DNA from: Deltaproteobacteria bacterium
GTDB lineage: Bacteria > Desulfobacterota > DSM-4660 > Desulfatiglandales > HGW-15
Assembly: GCA_019308985.1 (NCBI GenBank)
Contig: JAFDHB010000126.1
Span: 1 to 10,365, forward strand
Length of the DNA stretch: 10,365 nt
Direction: 5' to 3'
Positions 1 through 6,592 of this stretch are shown piece after piece; position 1 is the first letter of the stretch; each line of letters opens with the position of its first letter. The notes beneath the pieces are model-generated. The model ran no database searches and was not told where the DNA came from. It was given only the letters and a program-made list of their open reading frames with translations. The translations under genes and the position numbers were made by a program.

Positions 1-60
1 TGAGTTGGTCGAAGCATTTCGAATTTCGTGCTTCGATATTCGAATTTCCACCTCTCGAAA
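1..60. repeat. Left-edge intergenic repeat rich in TTCGAATTTC
   Basis: The 10-mer TTCGAATTTC occurs twice, at 18-27 and 39-48. CGAAGCA at 10-16 and TGCTTCG at 29-35 form a perfect 7-bp inverted repeat around one copy. No reading frame is evident. The texture (alternating TTCGAA, TGCTTCG and ATTCGAA) resembles dispersed intergenic repeats I recall from Desulfobacterota genomes, but only this fragment is visible and the copy number is unknown. Confidence 0.4.
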
Positions 61-78
61 AATAGGGTGCAACGCTTT

Positions 79-95
79 GGCCCCATCTTGGGGCC
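79..95. other. GC-rich hairpin, possible terminator of an upstream gene
   Basis: GGCCCC (79-84), loop ATCTT, GGGGCC (90-95) make a perfect 6-bp GC stem. The sequence after it is TTCCTCATA, so there is no real U-tract and a Rho-independent terminator is only weakly supported. It could end transcription of a gene lying left of the window. Confidence 0.3.
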
Positions 96-103
96 TTCCT
101 CAT

Positions 104-124
104 ACCACCAGTTTTACGGGTGGT
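104..124. other. Second leader hairpin ACCACC/GGTGGT
   Basis: ACCACC (104-109) and GGTGGT (119-124) are perfectly complementary around a 9-nt loop. It lies just upstream of the candidate promoter for the antiporter cluster. It could therefore be an operator-like site or simply part of the intergenic structure. No binding protein can be assigned. Confidence 0.25.
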
Positions 125-131
125 GGGTGAT

Positions 132-161
132 TTGAGAGTGTGCGTGTGGCACCCGGATAAG
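132..161 (+). promoter_or_regulatory. Candidate sigma70-type promoter of the antiporter cluster
   Basis: TTGAGA at 132-137 matches the -35 consensus at five of six positions. After an 18-nt spacer, GATAAG at 156-161 matches the -10 consensus at four of six. A start near 168 would give a leader of about 20 nt before the mrpE ATG. This is a by-eye match only, and no competing plus-strand promoter of similar quality was seen in 1-189. Confidence 0.3.
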
Positions 162-189
162 CTTGTATTAGAAGGCACGCTTTCTGGGT

Positions 190-816
190 ATGACCGATTT
201 GCGAGTCATGAGCGCGGATTTGAAAGCACCAGGAAAAAAATTGCCGGTGGAAAAGAAAAAAAATACTGCCCCGGAAGAACATACATTATCAAATAGGAGC
301 ATCTCCTCTCCAGACAAGAAAGAGAGAGCACTTTTCCCCTTTATATTCACATTCTTTACCCTCCTGGTGGTATGGTTTCTGCTGTCGGGAAAATTTGATT
401 TTTTCCACATCTCTCTCGGTATTATATCCTGCCTCATAGTTACAGTCCTTTCCGGCGAACAGCTGTTGCCCCCTCAAAAAATTCGGCCTCTTGTGAAAGT
501 ATGGCGCCGCTTTCTCCGATATCTCCCCTGGCTGGTTTTTCAAATTTTTTTGGCCAACCTGCACGTCATGTACCTCGTCTTTCACCCTAGGATGATGGAC
601 CTGATCGATCCTCGAATTATCAGGTTCAAGAGCAAATTCAGCGATGAGATGTCACTCTTCATATTCGCCAACTCCATAACCCTTACTCCAGGAACCATCA
701 CCGTGTATGTGAGCATTGACGGGGATTACGCGGTCCATGCGATTGACAAGCAGTGTGCCCAGTCACTTCCGGGTGAGATGGAAAAAAGGGTTGCTCAGAT
801 TGTGGGAGGTAAATAA
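190..816 (+). CDS. mrpE: MrpE/MnhE (MbhA-like) antiporter subunit with long N-terminal tail
   Basis: MrpE is a small integral membrane subunit of multisubunit Na+/H+ antiporters and of Mbh-type hydrogenase membrane arms. The protein is 208 residues, longer than the roughly 160 usual for the family. The family signature NSITLTPGT is at residues 161-169, followed by the usual beta-like tail reaching VHAID (182-186). Hydrophobic segments lie at about 49-66, 70-88 and 111-131. The extra length is a polar, lysine-rich tail of about 48 residues before the first helix. The start is uncertain: ATG at 190 and ATG at 208 both lack a well-spaced Shine-Dalgarno, whereas TTG at 241 follows CAGGA by 7 nt and would remove 17 residues. 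The stop overlaps the mrpF ATG by one base (TAATG), implying coupling. Family assignment is firm; the exact start is not. Confidence 0.9.
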   Translation: MTDLRVMSADLKAPGKKLPVEKKKNTAPEEHTLSNRSISSPDKKERALFPFIFTFFTLLVVWFLLSGKFDFFHISLGIISCLIVTVLSGEQLLPPQKIRPLVKVWRRFLRYLPWLVFQIFLANLHVMYLVFHPRMMDLIDPRIIRFKSKFSDEMSLFIFANSITLTPGTITVYVSIDGDYAVHAIDKQCAQSLPGEMEKRVAQIVGGK

Positions 817-1106
817 TGGATAGCCTGTTCTTCTATTCCGCATTATACTTCAGCCTCCTGATGATATTTTCTCTGTACCGGGCCGCCTTTGGCCCCACGG
901 TGTTAGATCGACTGATGGGGGTCAATGCTATTGGCACTAAGACAACGGCTATCCTTGTCTTAGTCGGCTTGCTTTATCACAGAGTGGAGATGTTCGTTGA
1001 TATTGCCCTCGCTTACGCCATGTTGAACTTTCTCGCAGTTCTCGCAGCATCAAGGTACTTTCAAAAGAGAAAGGGGCTTTATGATGAATCACCGTTGGAG
1101 CGCTGA
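816..1106 (+). CDS. mrpF: MrpF/MnhF (MbhB-like) antiporter subunit
   Basis: This 96-residue protein has three membrane segments (about 4-22, 36-54, 58-79), normal for MrpF. Hallmarks are the GPTVLDRLMG stretch at residues 26-35, including the Asp31-Arg32 pair, and DIALAYAMLNFLA at 62-74 in the third helix. In Mrp and Mbh complexes MrpF packs with MrpE and MrpG at the end of the membrane arm thought to handle Na+. A good ribosome site, GGGAGG (804-809), lies inside the end of mrpE, 6 nt before the ATG. A 139-nt gap follows before mrpG, unusual in an otherwise tight cluster. Nothing in the protein looks damaged. Confidence 0.93.
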   Translation: MDSLFFYSALYFSLLMIFSLYRAAFGPTVLDRLMGVNAIGTKTTAILVLVGLLYHRVEMFVDIALAYAMLNFLAVLAASRYFQKRKGLYDESPLER

Positions 1107-1111
1107 GTCGA

Positions 1112-1132
1112 CCGGAAACCTAAGCATTCCGG
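1112..1132 (+). other. Hairpin in the mrpF-mrpG gap
   Basis: CCGGAA (1112-1117) and TTCCGG (1127-1132) form a perfect 6-bp stem with a 9-nt loop, beginning 6 nt after the mrpF stop. There is no U-tract, so termination is unlikely. It could be an mRNA stability or processing element that sets subunit ratios; this is inference. The rest of the 139-nt gap shows only the mrpG ribosome site near 1233-1239. Confidence 0.3.
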
Positions 1133-1245
1133 GGCCTTGCAGGTTAAATTGGGGCGAACCCTTTAGAGCCCACAGATTTCCTGTTCCAGTATCCGTAGCT
1201 CCCTTGAATAACCACGCAAAGGGCAGGAATAGTAGAGGAGTTTAG

Positions 1246-1587
1246 ATGGATATTCTCGTCACCATATTTCTCATTGCCGGGATGTGTTTCTTCACCGGAG
1301 GCGCTGTCGGGATTCTCCGCCTACCGGAATTCTATACCCGTCTTCATGCCGCCGGACAACTGGATACCATGGGCGTACTTTTTGTGATGACGGCACTGGC
1401 CTTTCACGTTCTTGATGATTTTTCCTTGGGAGCAATACTGACGGGATTGAAAATTCTCCTAATCGTATTCCTCCTCTTCATAACAGGTCCCACGGCAACC
1501 CATGCTATTGTAGATGCCGGGGTTAGGGCTGGCCTTAGCCCCTGGAGGAAAACCGAAACCGAGGGAAAAAATGATCTGGGAGATTGA
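1246..1587 (+). CDS. mrpG: MrpG/MnhG (MbhC-like) antiporter subunit
   Basis: At 113 residues with three hydrophobic segments (about 3-22, 42-57, 62-80), this is a normal MrpG. The diagnostic motifs are RLPEFYTRLHAAG at residues 25-37 followed by DTMG at 40-43, and GPTATHAI at 81-88 near the end of the third helix. It is a structural subunit of the Na+/H+ antiporter arm with no catalytic chemistry of its own. AGAGGAG just upstream of the ATG is a clear ribosome site. The last 17 nt overlap the next gene in another frame, so the polar C-terminal tail (residues about 95-113) is encoded partly by sequence carrying the next gene's initiation region. Confidence 0.94.
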   Translation: MDILVTIFLIAGMCFFTGGAVGILRLPEFYTRLHAAGQLDTMGVLFVMTALAFHVLDDFSLGAILTGLKILLIVFLLFITGPTATHAIVDAGVRAGLSPWRKTETEGKNDLGD

Positions 1588-1816
1588 ATTCATCATACTC
1601 ACCTTGGTGATCATCCTGGGGATCAGCGCGGTCATGGTCAAAGATCTCCTGGGCGCGGCCATTCTATTCGGGGCTTACAGCTTTATGATGTGCCTATTGT
1701 GGGCCATCATGGGGGCTGTTGATGTGGCTTTCACAGAGGCCTCGGTGGGAGCGGGGGCCAGCACCGTCTTTTTTGTTGCAGCGGTTTTTCACACAACAAG
1801 GAGGACGAAAGATTGA
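1571..1816 (+). CDS. MbhD-like protein (stand-alone MrpA C-terminal domain, DUF4040 type)
   Basis: This 81-residue membrane protein carries KDLLGAAILFGAYS (24-37) and DVAFTEASVGAG (51-62). Those are hallmarks of the MbhD/DUF4040 domain, which in Mrp antiporters is fused to the C-terminal part of the giant MrpA subunit. Here it is a separate gene, as in archaeal mbhD. Asp51 and Glu56 in the second conserved segment are the acidic residues typical of the family. I chose the ATG at 1571 over the upstream in-frame ATG at 1514: GAGG at 1561-1564 is well spaced, and the resulting N-terminus starts straight into the first helix as in homologues. It overlaps mrpG by 17 nt and the next gene by 4 nt. 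Confidence 0.88.
   Translation: MIWEIEFIILTLVIILGISAVMVKDLLGAAILFGAYSFMMCLLWAIMGAVDVAFTEASVGAGASTVFFVAAVFHTTRRTKD
1799..1804 (+). promoter_or_regulatory. Strong ribosome binding site that fixes a TTG start
   Basis: AGGAGG, a perfect Shine-Dalgarno, lies 8 nt before TTG at 1813. The TTG overlaps the previous stop as TTGA. No ATG lies at a sensible distance in that frame, so the site decides the start of the MbhE-MrpB fusion. Confidence 0.75.
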
Positions 1817-2643
1817 AGGTCCTTACCCTTATTATAGTTCTTTTTTGCGGGGGGTTATTGATATATGGGACCCTGGATTTTCCTGCCTGGGGTGATCCCG
1901 CATCACCGGCAAGTACCCACGTTTCCCCCTACTATATCGAAAAAACCTTAGAAGATACGTCTGTGCCCAATGTTGTTACGTCTGTGCTGGCAGATTACCG
2001 CGGATTCGATACGTTGTTCGAGACCATCGTTATATTTACCGCGGCGGTATCCTGCTTTTTCCTTCTTCGGGTCCTTGAGCGTAAGGCGCCGGAATCAACT
2101 CTCTATCGTCATGTCCTGACCGGTATCACCATCCGCGTCAGGAGTGGGGAGAAACTGCCGGGAGAATTGGCCGAGTTTGAAAGGATCGATTCCGAATGGG
2201 TCCCCTATGATCTTATTATCAAGACTGGTTGCCGCTTGATTCTCCCGTTTATCCAGCTTTTCGCCCTCTATGTAATCGCGCACGGGCACCACAGTCCCGG
2301 CGGGGGCTTCCAGGGGGGAGTAATTATCGGGGCGGCTATGATCCTGTTCGCCATATCCAATAACCTCAGGTCTGCAATCAGATGGATTGGTGAGAAGATC
2401 GTCAACCTCCTTTGTTCTACAGGCGTATTCATTTATGCAGGAACAGGTCTCCTTTGCGTTTTTCTTGGCAGGAATTTTTTGGATTACGCCGCCCTTGCCG
2501 TACTTCTCGGCATTGATCCCGTCACCGCCCGCTCTCATGGAATTCTTGCTGTTGAAATAGGTGTAGGGATCGCCGTGATGGCCGTTGTTGTATCCCTCTA
2601 CTACAATCTATCTTCAGCAGGGAAACTTGACGAAGGCCTTTGA
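1813..2643 (+). CDS. mrpB: MbhE-MrpB fusion antiporter subunit
   Basis: The 276-residue protein joins two subunits that are separate in archaeal Mbh complexes. Residues 1-90 are MbhE-like: a helix at about 3-20, then NVVTSVLADYRGFDTLFE (53-70) leading into a second helix; in Mrp antiporters this part sits at the C-terminus of MrpA. Residues from about 133 onward are MrpB/MnhB-like, with helices near 136-156, 166-184, 196-218 and 243-263. They contain the diagnostic GHHSPGGGFQGG (158-169) and HGILAVEIGVG (242-252). A charged linker of about 45 residues (90-133) joins them. Mrp-family MrpB proteins are about 140 residues, so the length supports a fusion. The start is TTG, set by AGGAGG at 1799-1804. 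Both halves keep their conserved residues, so both are probably functional. Confidence 0.9.
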   Translation: MKVLTLIIVLFCGGLLIYGTLDFPAWGDPASPASTHVSPYYIEKTLEDTSVPNVVTSVLADYRGFDTLFETIVIFTAAVSCFFLLRVLERKAPESTLYRHVLTGITIRVRSGEKLPGELAEFERIDSEWVPYDLIIKTGCRLILPFIQLFALYVIAHGHHSPGGGFQGGVIIGAAMILFAISNNLRSAIRWIGEKIVNLLCSTGVFIYAGTGLLCVFLGRNFLDYAALAVLLGIDPVTARSHGILAVEIGVGIAVMAVVVSLYYNLSSAGKLDEGL

Positions 2644-2645
2644 GC

Positions 2646-3041
2646 ATGGACGTCCTTATTGCAAAATTTGTGGCAACATACAACTACTGGGTCTATATCG
2701 CCCTCATGATGGTGGGCCTGTATGCAGTCATCGTCAAGCGCAACCTGGTAAAGAAGATTATCGGCATGAACATCGTTCAGACCGCAATCATCCTTTTTTT
2801 TATTTCCATCAGCGCCAAGAGAGGGGCAACTTTGCCTATTATCATGCACGGTCATGATGGCCACGATCAGGCCGTGCATGCAGCCGACTATATCAACCCC
2901 TTGCCTCATGTGCTAATGCTTACTGCGATAGTAGTCGCGGTTGCAACGCTTGGTGTCGCCTTATCAATGGCGGTTAGACTTTACCAACAGTATAACACCC
3001 TTGAGGAGGACGAAATTTGCAATCAAATGGAAGAAGAATGA
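2646..3041 (+). CDS. mrpC: MrpC/MnhC (MbhG, NuoK-like) subunit
   Basis: MrpC is the three-helix NuoK homologue linking the antiporter subunits to the rest of the arm. This copy has 131 residues with helices at about 12-30, 38-57 and 88-112. Conserved features are NLVKKIIGMNIVQTAI at 33-48 and NPLPHVLMLTAIVVAVA at 84-100, matching the DPLPQALVLTAIVI pattern of the family. Between helices 2 and 3 is a loop with four His and several Asp (about 68-82), an unusual composition. The ATG at 2646 is preferred: GAAGG at 2632-2636 is 9 nt upstream. An in-frame TTG at 2640 would overlap the previous stop but sits only 3 nt from that site. The C-terminal tail is acidic. A 187-nt gap follows. Confidence 0.92.
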   Translation: MDVLIAKFVATYNYWVYIALMMVGLYAVIVKRNLVKKIIGMNIVQTAIILFFISISAKRGATLPIIMHGHDGHDQAVHAADYINPLPHVLMLTAIVVAVATLGVALSMAVRLYQQYNTLEEDEICNQMEEE

Positions 3042-3180
3042 CCTGAGACTTTCCTGTTCTCAATATGATTCTTCTTGCTTCTGTCACGCGTCTTTGCAAC
3101 AGCGGATGATCGGATGTAGGTTTGAGCGCCAAGAGGGCGCCTCCTGAACCGGTAGAGAGAAGGTTTTCGAATGAGGCTCC

Positions 3181-3232
3181 GATGAAATGGTCTACTAACG
3201 AGTAATCCAAAACGACTAGATAGATGAAATGG
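3181..3232 (+). repeat. Short direct repeat in the mrpC-mrpD gap
   Basis: GATGAAATGG occurs at 3181-3190 and again at 3223-3232, where the second copy contains the start codon of the next gene. The rest of the 187-nt gap (3042-3228) holds a 5-bp hairpin, GCGCC/GGCGC (3126-3140), and a well-formed ribosome site at about 3158-3163. That site leads only to a four-codon frame (ATG at 3171). No terminator was seen. Confidence 0.35.
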
Positions 3233-4746
3233 ACTCCCCGCAGAATTTTTTGACCATCTTAATCGTAATTGCCCCTCTTTTTTTCTCCTTTTTCATGCCC
3301 ATCTTGGGATGGCGGATGAGAAATCTGTGCCACCCATTGACAATTATCGCCACCCTCTTATCTCTTTTCTCTTCCCTATTCGTCATAGTACATGTAGTGA
3401 ACCACGGGCCTGTTGACTACTACTTGGGCGGCTGGAGCCCGCCCTGGGGGATAGCTTTCCGTATCGATCATCTCAACGCATTGATGGCGGTTCTGGTCTC
3501 CTTTATTTGTTTCCTTGGAGCGGTATTCTCCAAGAATACCGTTCGAGAGGACTTTCCGCAAAAGGAAGGGGCATTTTTTTGCTTGTTCCTTCTGCTCTTT
3601 ACCGGGCTTCAGGGAATCGTTTTGACAGGAGACCTGTTCAATCTTTTTGTCTTCCTCGAAGTCGCATCCCTCTCAGGCTATGCGCTGATAGCCATGGGTG
3701 AGAAGAGGGCGATGTACGCGAGTTTCCGATATGTTCTCATGGGGACTATAGGCGCAAGCTGGTATCTTCTGGGGGTCGGATACCTCTATATTGTGACCGG
3801 GTCTCTGAATATGATGGACCTGTCTGAGTTACTGCCGCCTCTTTATCAATCAAAGGCGGTTTTGGTCGGCTTTGGGTTTATTCTTTTCGGGATCGGAATA
3901 AAGATGGCCCTTTTCCCGTTGCACGTATGGCTCCCGGACGCTTATACCTATGCCCCGTCTGCGGTGAGCGCCACCGTTGCACCACTCATGACCAAGGTCA
4001 TGATCTATGTCATCCTACGAGTTGCGTTTACGGTGTTTGAGCCTGAATTTCCTATACACACTTTGCATGCGACGGCTGTTTTGGCCTGGATTGGTGTTTT
4101 CGCCATATTGTTTGGTGGAATCATGGCCCTTTCTCAAAGGGATTTTAAGAGAATGCTGTGTTACATCATCGTTGCAGAGATAGGGTATATTATAGGCGGT
4201 ATCGGTGTTGCAAATGTCACCTCCATGAAAGGCGCCGTCTTCCATATACTGAACGATGCCCTAATGATGATGTGCCTTTTTTTTGTAGCGGGTATGGTAA
4301 TGTACAGGACAAGCGGACATAGGATATCCGACCTGGAAGGGCTCTTCAGAAAGATGCCCTTCGTTGCCGCCGTTTTCACCGTGGGGGCATTAGCCGTCAT
4401 AGGGGTTCCGCCCACAGGAGGGTTCTTCAGTAAGTGGTACTTGCTCCTGGGCGGAATAGAAGCCGGCCATTGGGGCTTTGTCGCAGCATTGCTCATAAGT
4501 ACCCTTATCAATGTAGCCCTGTTTGTCAGGGTTTTTGACAGAGGCATCTACTTGCATGCCTTAAGCCATGCTTCAGGCCACTCCCAGGAAAACGAAGGGG
4601 TCTTTCAAAGGCAAGATGACCACAGAACACCCCTCAGTATGGTTGTTCCTGCGTTCATCGTTATCTTGGCTATCTTCTTGGCCGGTATATTCAATCAGGC
4701 CATTTTGAAAAATATTATTCAATTTGCTTTGCCATCGGGGCTTTAA
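3229..4746 (+). CDS. mrpD: MrpD/MbhH-type antiporter subunit (D1)
   Basis: This 505-residue protein of the NuoL/M/N-MrpA/D superfamily has about 14 transmembrane helices and usual MrpD length. Proton-path residues visible are Glu144 (FVFLEV), Lys225 in GIKMALFPLHVWLPDA, Lys256 (MTKV) and Lys402 in FFSKWY. At the position where the other two paralogues in this cluster have His-x3-His-x3-Lys, it reads His339, Asp343, Met347, so the TM10 lysine is absent. The SQRDFKRML loop (302-310) is the family's typical cytoplasmic turn. A His-rich polar loop (about 443-466) precedes the last helix. The ATG at 3229 has no convincing Shine-Dalgarno, and an in-frame TAA at 3196 prevents a longer protein. By gene order it corresponds to MbhH/MrpD. 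The next gene starts 29 nt later. Confidence 0.92.
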   Translation: MDSPQNFLTILIVIAPLFFSFFMPILGWRMRNLCHPLTIIATLLSLFSSLFVIVHVVNHGPVDYYLGGWSPPWGIAFRIDHLNALMAVLVSFICFLGAVFSKNTVREDFPQKEGAFFCLFLLLFTGLQGIVLTGDLFNLFVFLEVASLSGYALIAMGEKRAMYASFRYVLMGTIGASWYLLGVGYLYIVTGSLNMMDLSELLPPLYQSKAVLVGFGFILFGIGIKMALFPLHVWLPDAYTYAPSAVSATVAPLMTKVMIYVILRVAFTVFEPEFPIHTLHATAVLAWIGVFAILFGGIMALSQRDFKRMLCYIIVAEIGYIIGGIGVANVTSMKGAVFHILNDALMMMCLFFVAGMVMYRTSGHRISDLEGLFRKMPFVAAVFTVGALAVIGVPPTGGFFSKWYLLLGGIEAGHWGFVAALLISTLINVALFVRVFDRGIYLHALSHASGHSQENEGVFQRQDDHRTPLSMVVPAFIVILAIFLAGIFNQAILKNIIQFALPSGL

Positions 4747-4775
4747 CCTCGGCATGCGTAAGGTTTAAAGATATC

Positions 4776-6335
4776 ATGGAGCTGTTGGGCATACAATATA
4801 GACCACTACTGGCCATAGTGGTCCCTACCATGGTGGCTTGCCTTATCTTGATCTTCGGTAGTCAGCCGAATCTCAGGGAAACCTGGACGATCATTGGGAG
4901 TGTGCTCCTTTTTTCTGTTGTCACATCCATGCATCCCGTTGTCCTGGGCGGTGGTTCCATCCAGTACACGTTGTTTCGTCTTCTACCGAACATTGATTTC
5001 GCCTTCAATGTAGATGCATTCGGCCTTGTCTTTGCCACTACCTCATCTTCTCTTTGGATACTGGTCTCGCTTTACTCTATCTGCTATATGAGGTCCTTAG
5101 GGGAGCATGCCCAAACGAGATACTATTTCTCCTTTGCACTCGCCCTCCTGGGCGCCATTGGTATAGCCCTCTCGAGCAACCTGGTGACGATGTTCGTGTT
5201 TTACGAGATTTTGACCATCTCGACTTATCCTCTGGTGGCCCACGAAGAGTCACCCGAGGCCATATCCGCCGGCCATAAATACTTGGCGTACCTGCTTGGT
5301 GGAGGTGTGTTTTTCCTCTTGGCAATACTCATTGTTTACTTTCTTGTTGGTACGACGGACTTCCTTCCCGGAGGCATCTTGAAGCCGGCCTTGGGTTCCT
5401 CATCAAGGATGGTACTTTACATGGTTTTCTTCTGCTTTATGCTCGGGTTCGTAAAGGCTGCCTGGATGCCGGTCCACTCGTGGCTTCCGAGCGCGATGAT
5501 CGCTCCAACGCCTGTAAGCGCCCTCTTGCACGCCGTGGCGGTGGTAAAGGCCGGTGTTTTTGGAATCATCAGGATCGTTTGCTACATCTACGGGGTAGAT
5601 GTCATGCAAGGACTCGGTCTTGGCCTGATACTTGCCTCAGTCGCCGCCTTTACCATAATAGCTGCAAACCTTTATGCCATTGGGCAAAAGAACCTGAAAA
5701 GGATGCTGGCCTATTCGACCATAAACCAACTTTCTTTTATCATCATATCCGTTGCACTGCTGAGTCCCATGGCCGTAAAAGGTGCCATGCTGCATATCAC
5801 TTTCCATGGTTTCATGAAGATTACCTTGTTTCTCTGTGCCGGCGCCATCACGGCCATATCGGGCAAAAGGGACATCTCTGAGCTGAATGGCCTAGGTCGC
5901 GTTATGCCGATTACCATGACGGCCTTCACCATAGGCGCCTTTGGAATGTTCGGGGCCCCGCCTCTTGCAGGTTTCATAAGCAAGTGGCATGTCGTGCTGG
6001 GCGCCGTTGAATCAGGGCAGCGCCTTATATTGTTTACGATATTGCTCGGATCCATCCTCGACGTCGTTTACTTTTCATCCGTCATTGTATCCGCCTTCTT
6101 CAAGAAAATCCCCGAGAGGGAAACTCTAAGGGGAGACATGGAAGAAAAGGTGGAGGTCTATTCGGAAAAGCCGGAGAGACTGGAATTTAAGAGGCCGATC
6201 TATCTTTTTATGGTCATACCCCTGTCCATCACCGCTCTTTTTTCCATTCTTCTTTGTCTGTTTCCGAACACTTTTTCCATCTATGGGCTCGTGCAAGTGG
6301 CGGCAAAAGATATTTTCGGAGGAACATGGCCATGA
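4776..6335 (+). CDS. Second MrpD-like antiporter subunit (D2), full set of key residues
   Basis: A 519-residue proton-conducting membrane transporter of the same superfamily as D1, with about 14 helices. It retains every charged residue expected along the channel: Glu144 (FVFYEIL), Lys227 in FVKAAWMPVHSWLPSA, Lys258 (VVKAGV), His340, His344, Lys348 in the TM10 segment, and Lys403 (ISKWH). NLKRMLAYSTINQLSF (306-321) is a strong family signature. A charged loop of about 30 residues (443-472) precedes the final helix. In this three-antiporter cluster it looks the most NuoL/MrpA-like in its TM10 His-His-Lys pattern, so it may take the place of the missing MrpA N-terminal half; that is inference. 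AAGG at 4760-4763 is a weak, distant ribosome site. The stop overlaps the next ATG (ATGA). Confidence 0.9.
   Translation: MELLGIQYRPLLAIVVPTMVACLILIFGSQPNLRETWTIIGSVLLFSVVTSMHPVVLGGGSIQYTLFRLLPNIDFAFNVDAFGLVFATTSSSLWILVSLYSICYMRSLGEHAQTRYYFSFALALLGAIGIALSSNLVTMFVFYEILTISTYPLVAHEESPEAISAGHKYLAYLLGGGVFFLLAILIVYFLVGTTDFLPGGILKPALGSSSRMVLYMVFFCFMLGFVKAAWMPVHSWLPSAMIAPTPVSALLHAVAVVKAGVFGIIRIVCYIYGVDVMQGLGLGLILASVAAFTIIAANLYAIGQKNLKRMLAYSTINQLSFIIISVALLSPMAVKGAMLHITFHGFMKITLFLCAGAITAISGKRDISELNGLGRVMPITMTAFTIGAFGMFGAPPLAGFISKWHVVLGAVESGQRLILFTILLGSILDVVYFSSVIVSAFFKKIPERETLRGDMEEKVEVYSEKPERLEFKRPIYLFMVIPLSITALFSILLCLFPNTFSIYGLVQVAAKDIFGGTWP
6318..6322 (+). promoter_or_regulatory. Ribosome binding site choosing ATG 6332
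   Basis: GGAGG sits 3 nt before an ATG at 6326 and 9 nt before an in-frame ATG at 6332. The second spacing is normal and gives the common ATGA overlap with the stop of D2, so 6332 is taken as the start of the small membrane protein. Confidence 0.65.
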
Positions 6336-6592
6336 ACAGGTTCCGGAGATACCCCAAGAAGTTGATGTGGAGGCTTTACTTCGTTTGCCTAGCAATAAGT
6401 TTGGGATTGGATCTCGTCTTGCTCCATTCCCATCTCCTTCACTACCATTTTTCTTTTCAATATGTGTCGGAGTTCTTTGCCCTGTTGGGGCTGTTCGGTT
6501 GCATCGCATTGATCCTAATTGCTAAGGGAATGGGATACTTCATCGTAGTGGATGAGGACTACTATTCGGACAAATCGAGGAGTGAGAAGTGA
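6332..6592 (+). CDS. Small two-helix membrane protein between antiporter subunits
   Basis: No named family is assigned. The 86-residue protein begins with a basic stretch (MNRFRRYPKKLMWR) and a helix at about 14-33. A His-rich turn follows, with H32, H34, H37 and H39 in LLHSHLLHYHF. A second helix spans about 45-68 and ends AKGMGYF, then an acidic tail with DEDYY. Basic N-terminus and short polar tail suggest both termini are cytoplasmic. It is held between D2 and D3 by two 4-nt overlaps (ATGA in, GTGA out), so it is very probably translated with them and may be an accessory subunit of the complex. From memory, small proteins with the same helix-turn-helix and a terminal DDYY-like tail accompany D3-type subunits elsewhere; a search is needed to confirm. 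Confidence 0.75.
   Translation: MNRFRRYPKKLMWRLYFVCLAISLGLDLVLLHSHLLHYHFSFQYVSEFFALLGLFGCIALILIAKGMGYFIVVDEDYYSDKSRSEK

Noticed and set aside
146..162. Sigma54-type promoter: perfect TGGCAC at 147-152 with GC at 161-162
   Set aside because: The GG-to-GC spacing is 11 nt instead of the strict 10, and the -12 half (TAAGC) is otherwise a poor match.
2095..2538. Minus-strand 147-codon frame inside the MbhE-MrpB gene, and similar long antisense frames under D1-D3
   Set aside because: They lie opposite strongly conserved membrane-protein coding sequence, lack ribosome sites and show no family motifs.
3126..3140. GCGCC/GGCGC hairpin as a terminator between mrpC and D1
   Set aside because: The stem is only 5 bp, no T-run follows, and the downstream genes clearly belong to the same complex.
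2941..3147. Plus-strand frame of 68 codons across the end of mrpC and the following gap
   Set aside because: Most of it overlaps mrpC in another frame, its composition is not protein-like, and it has no ribosome site.
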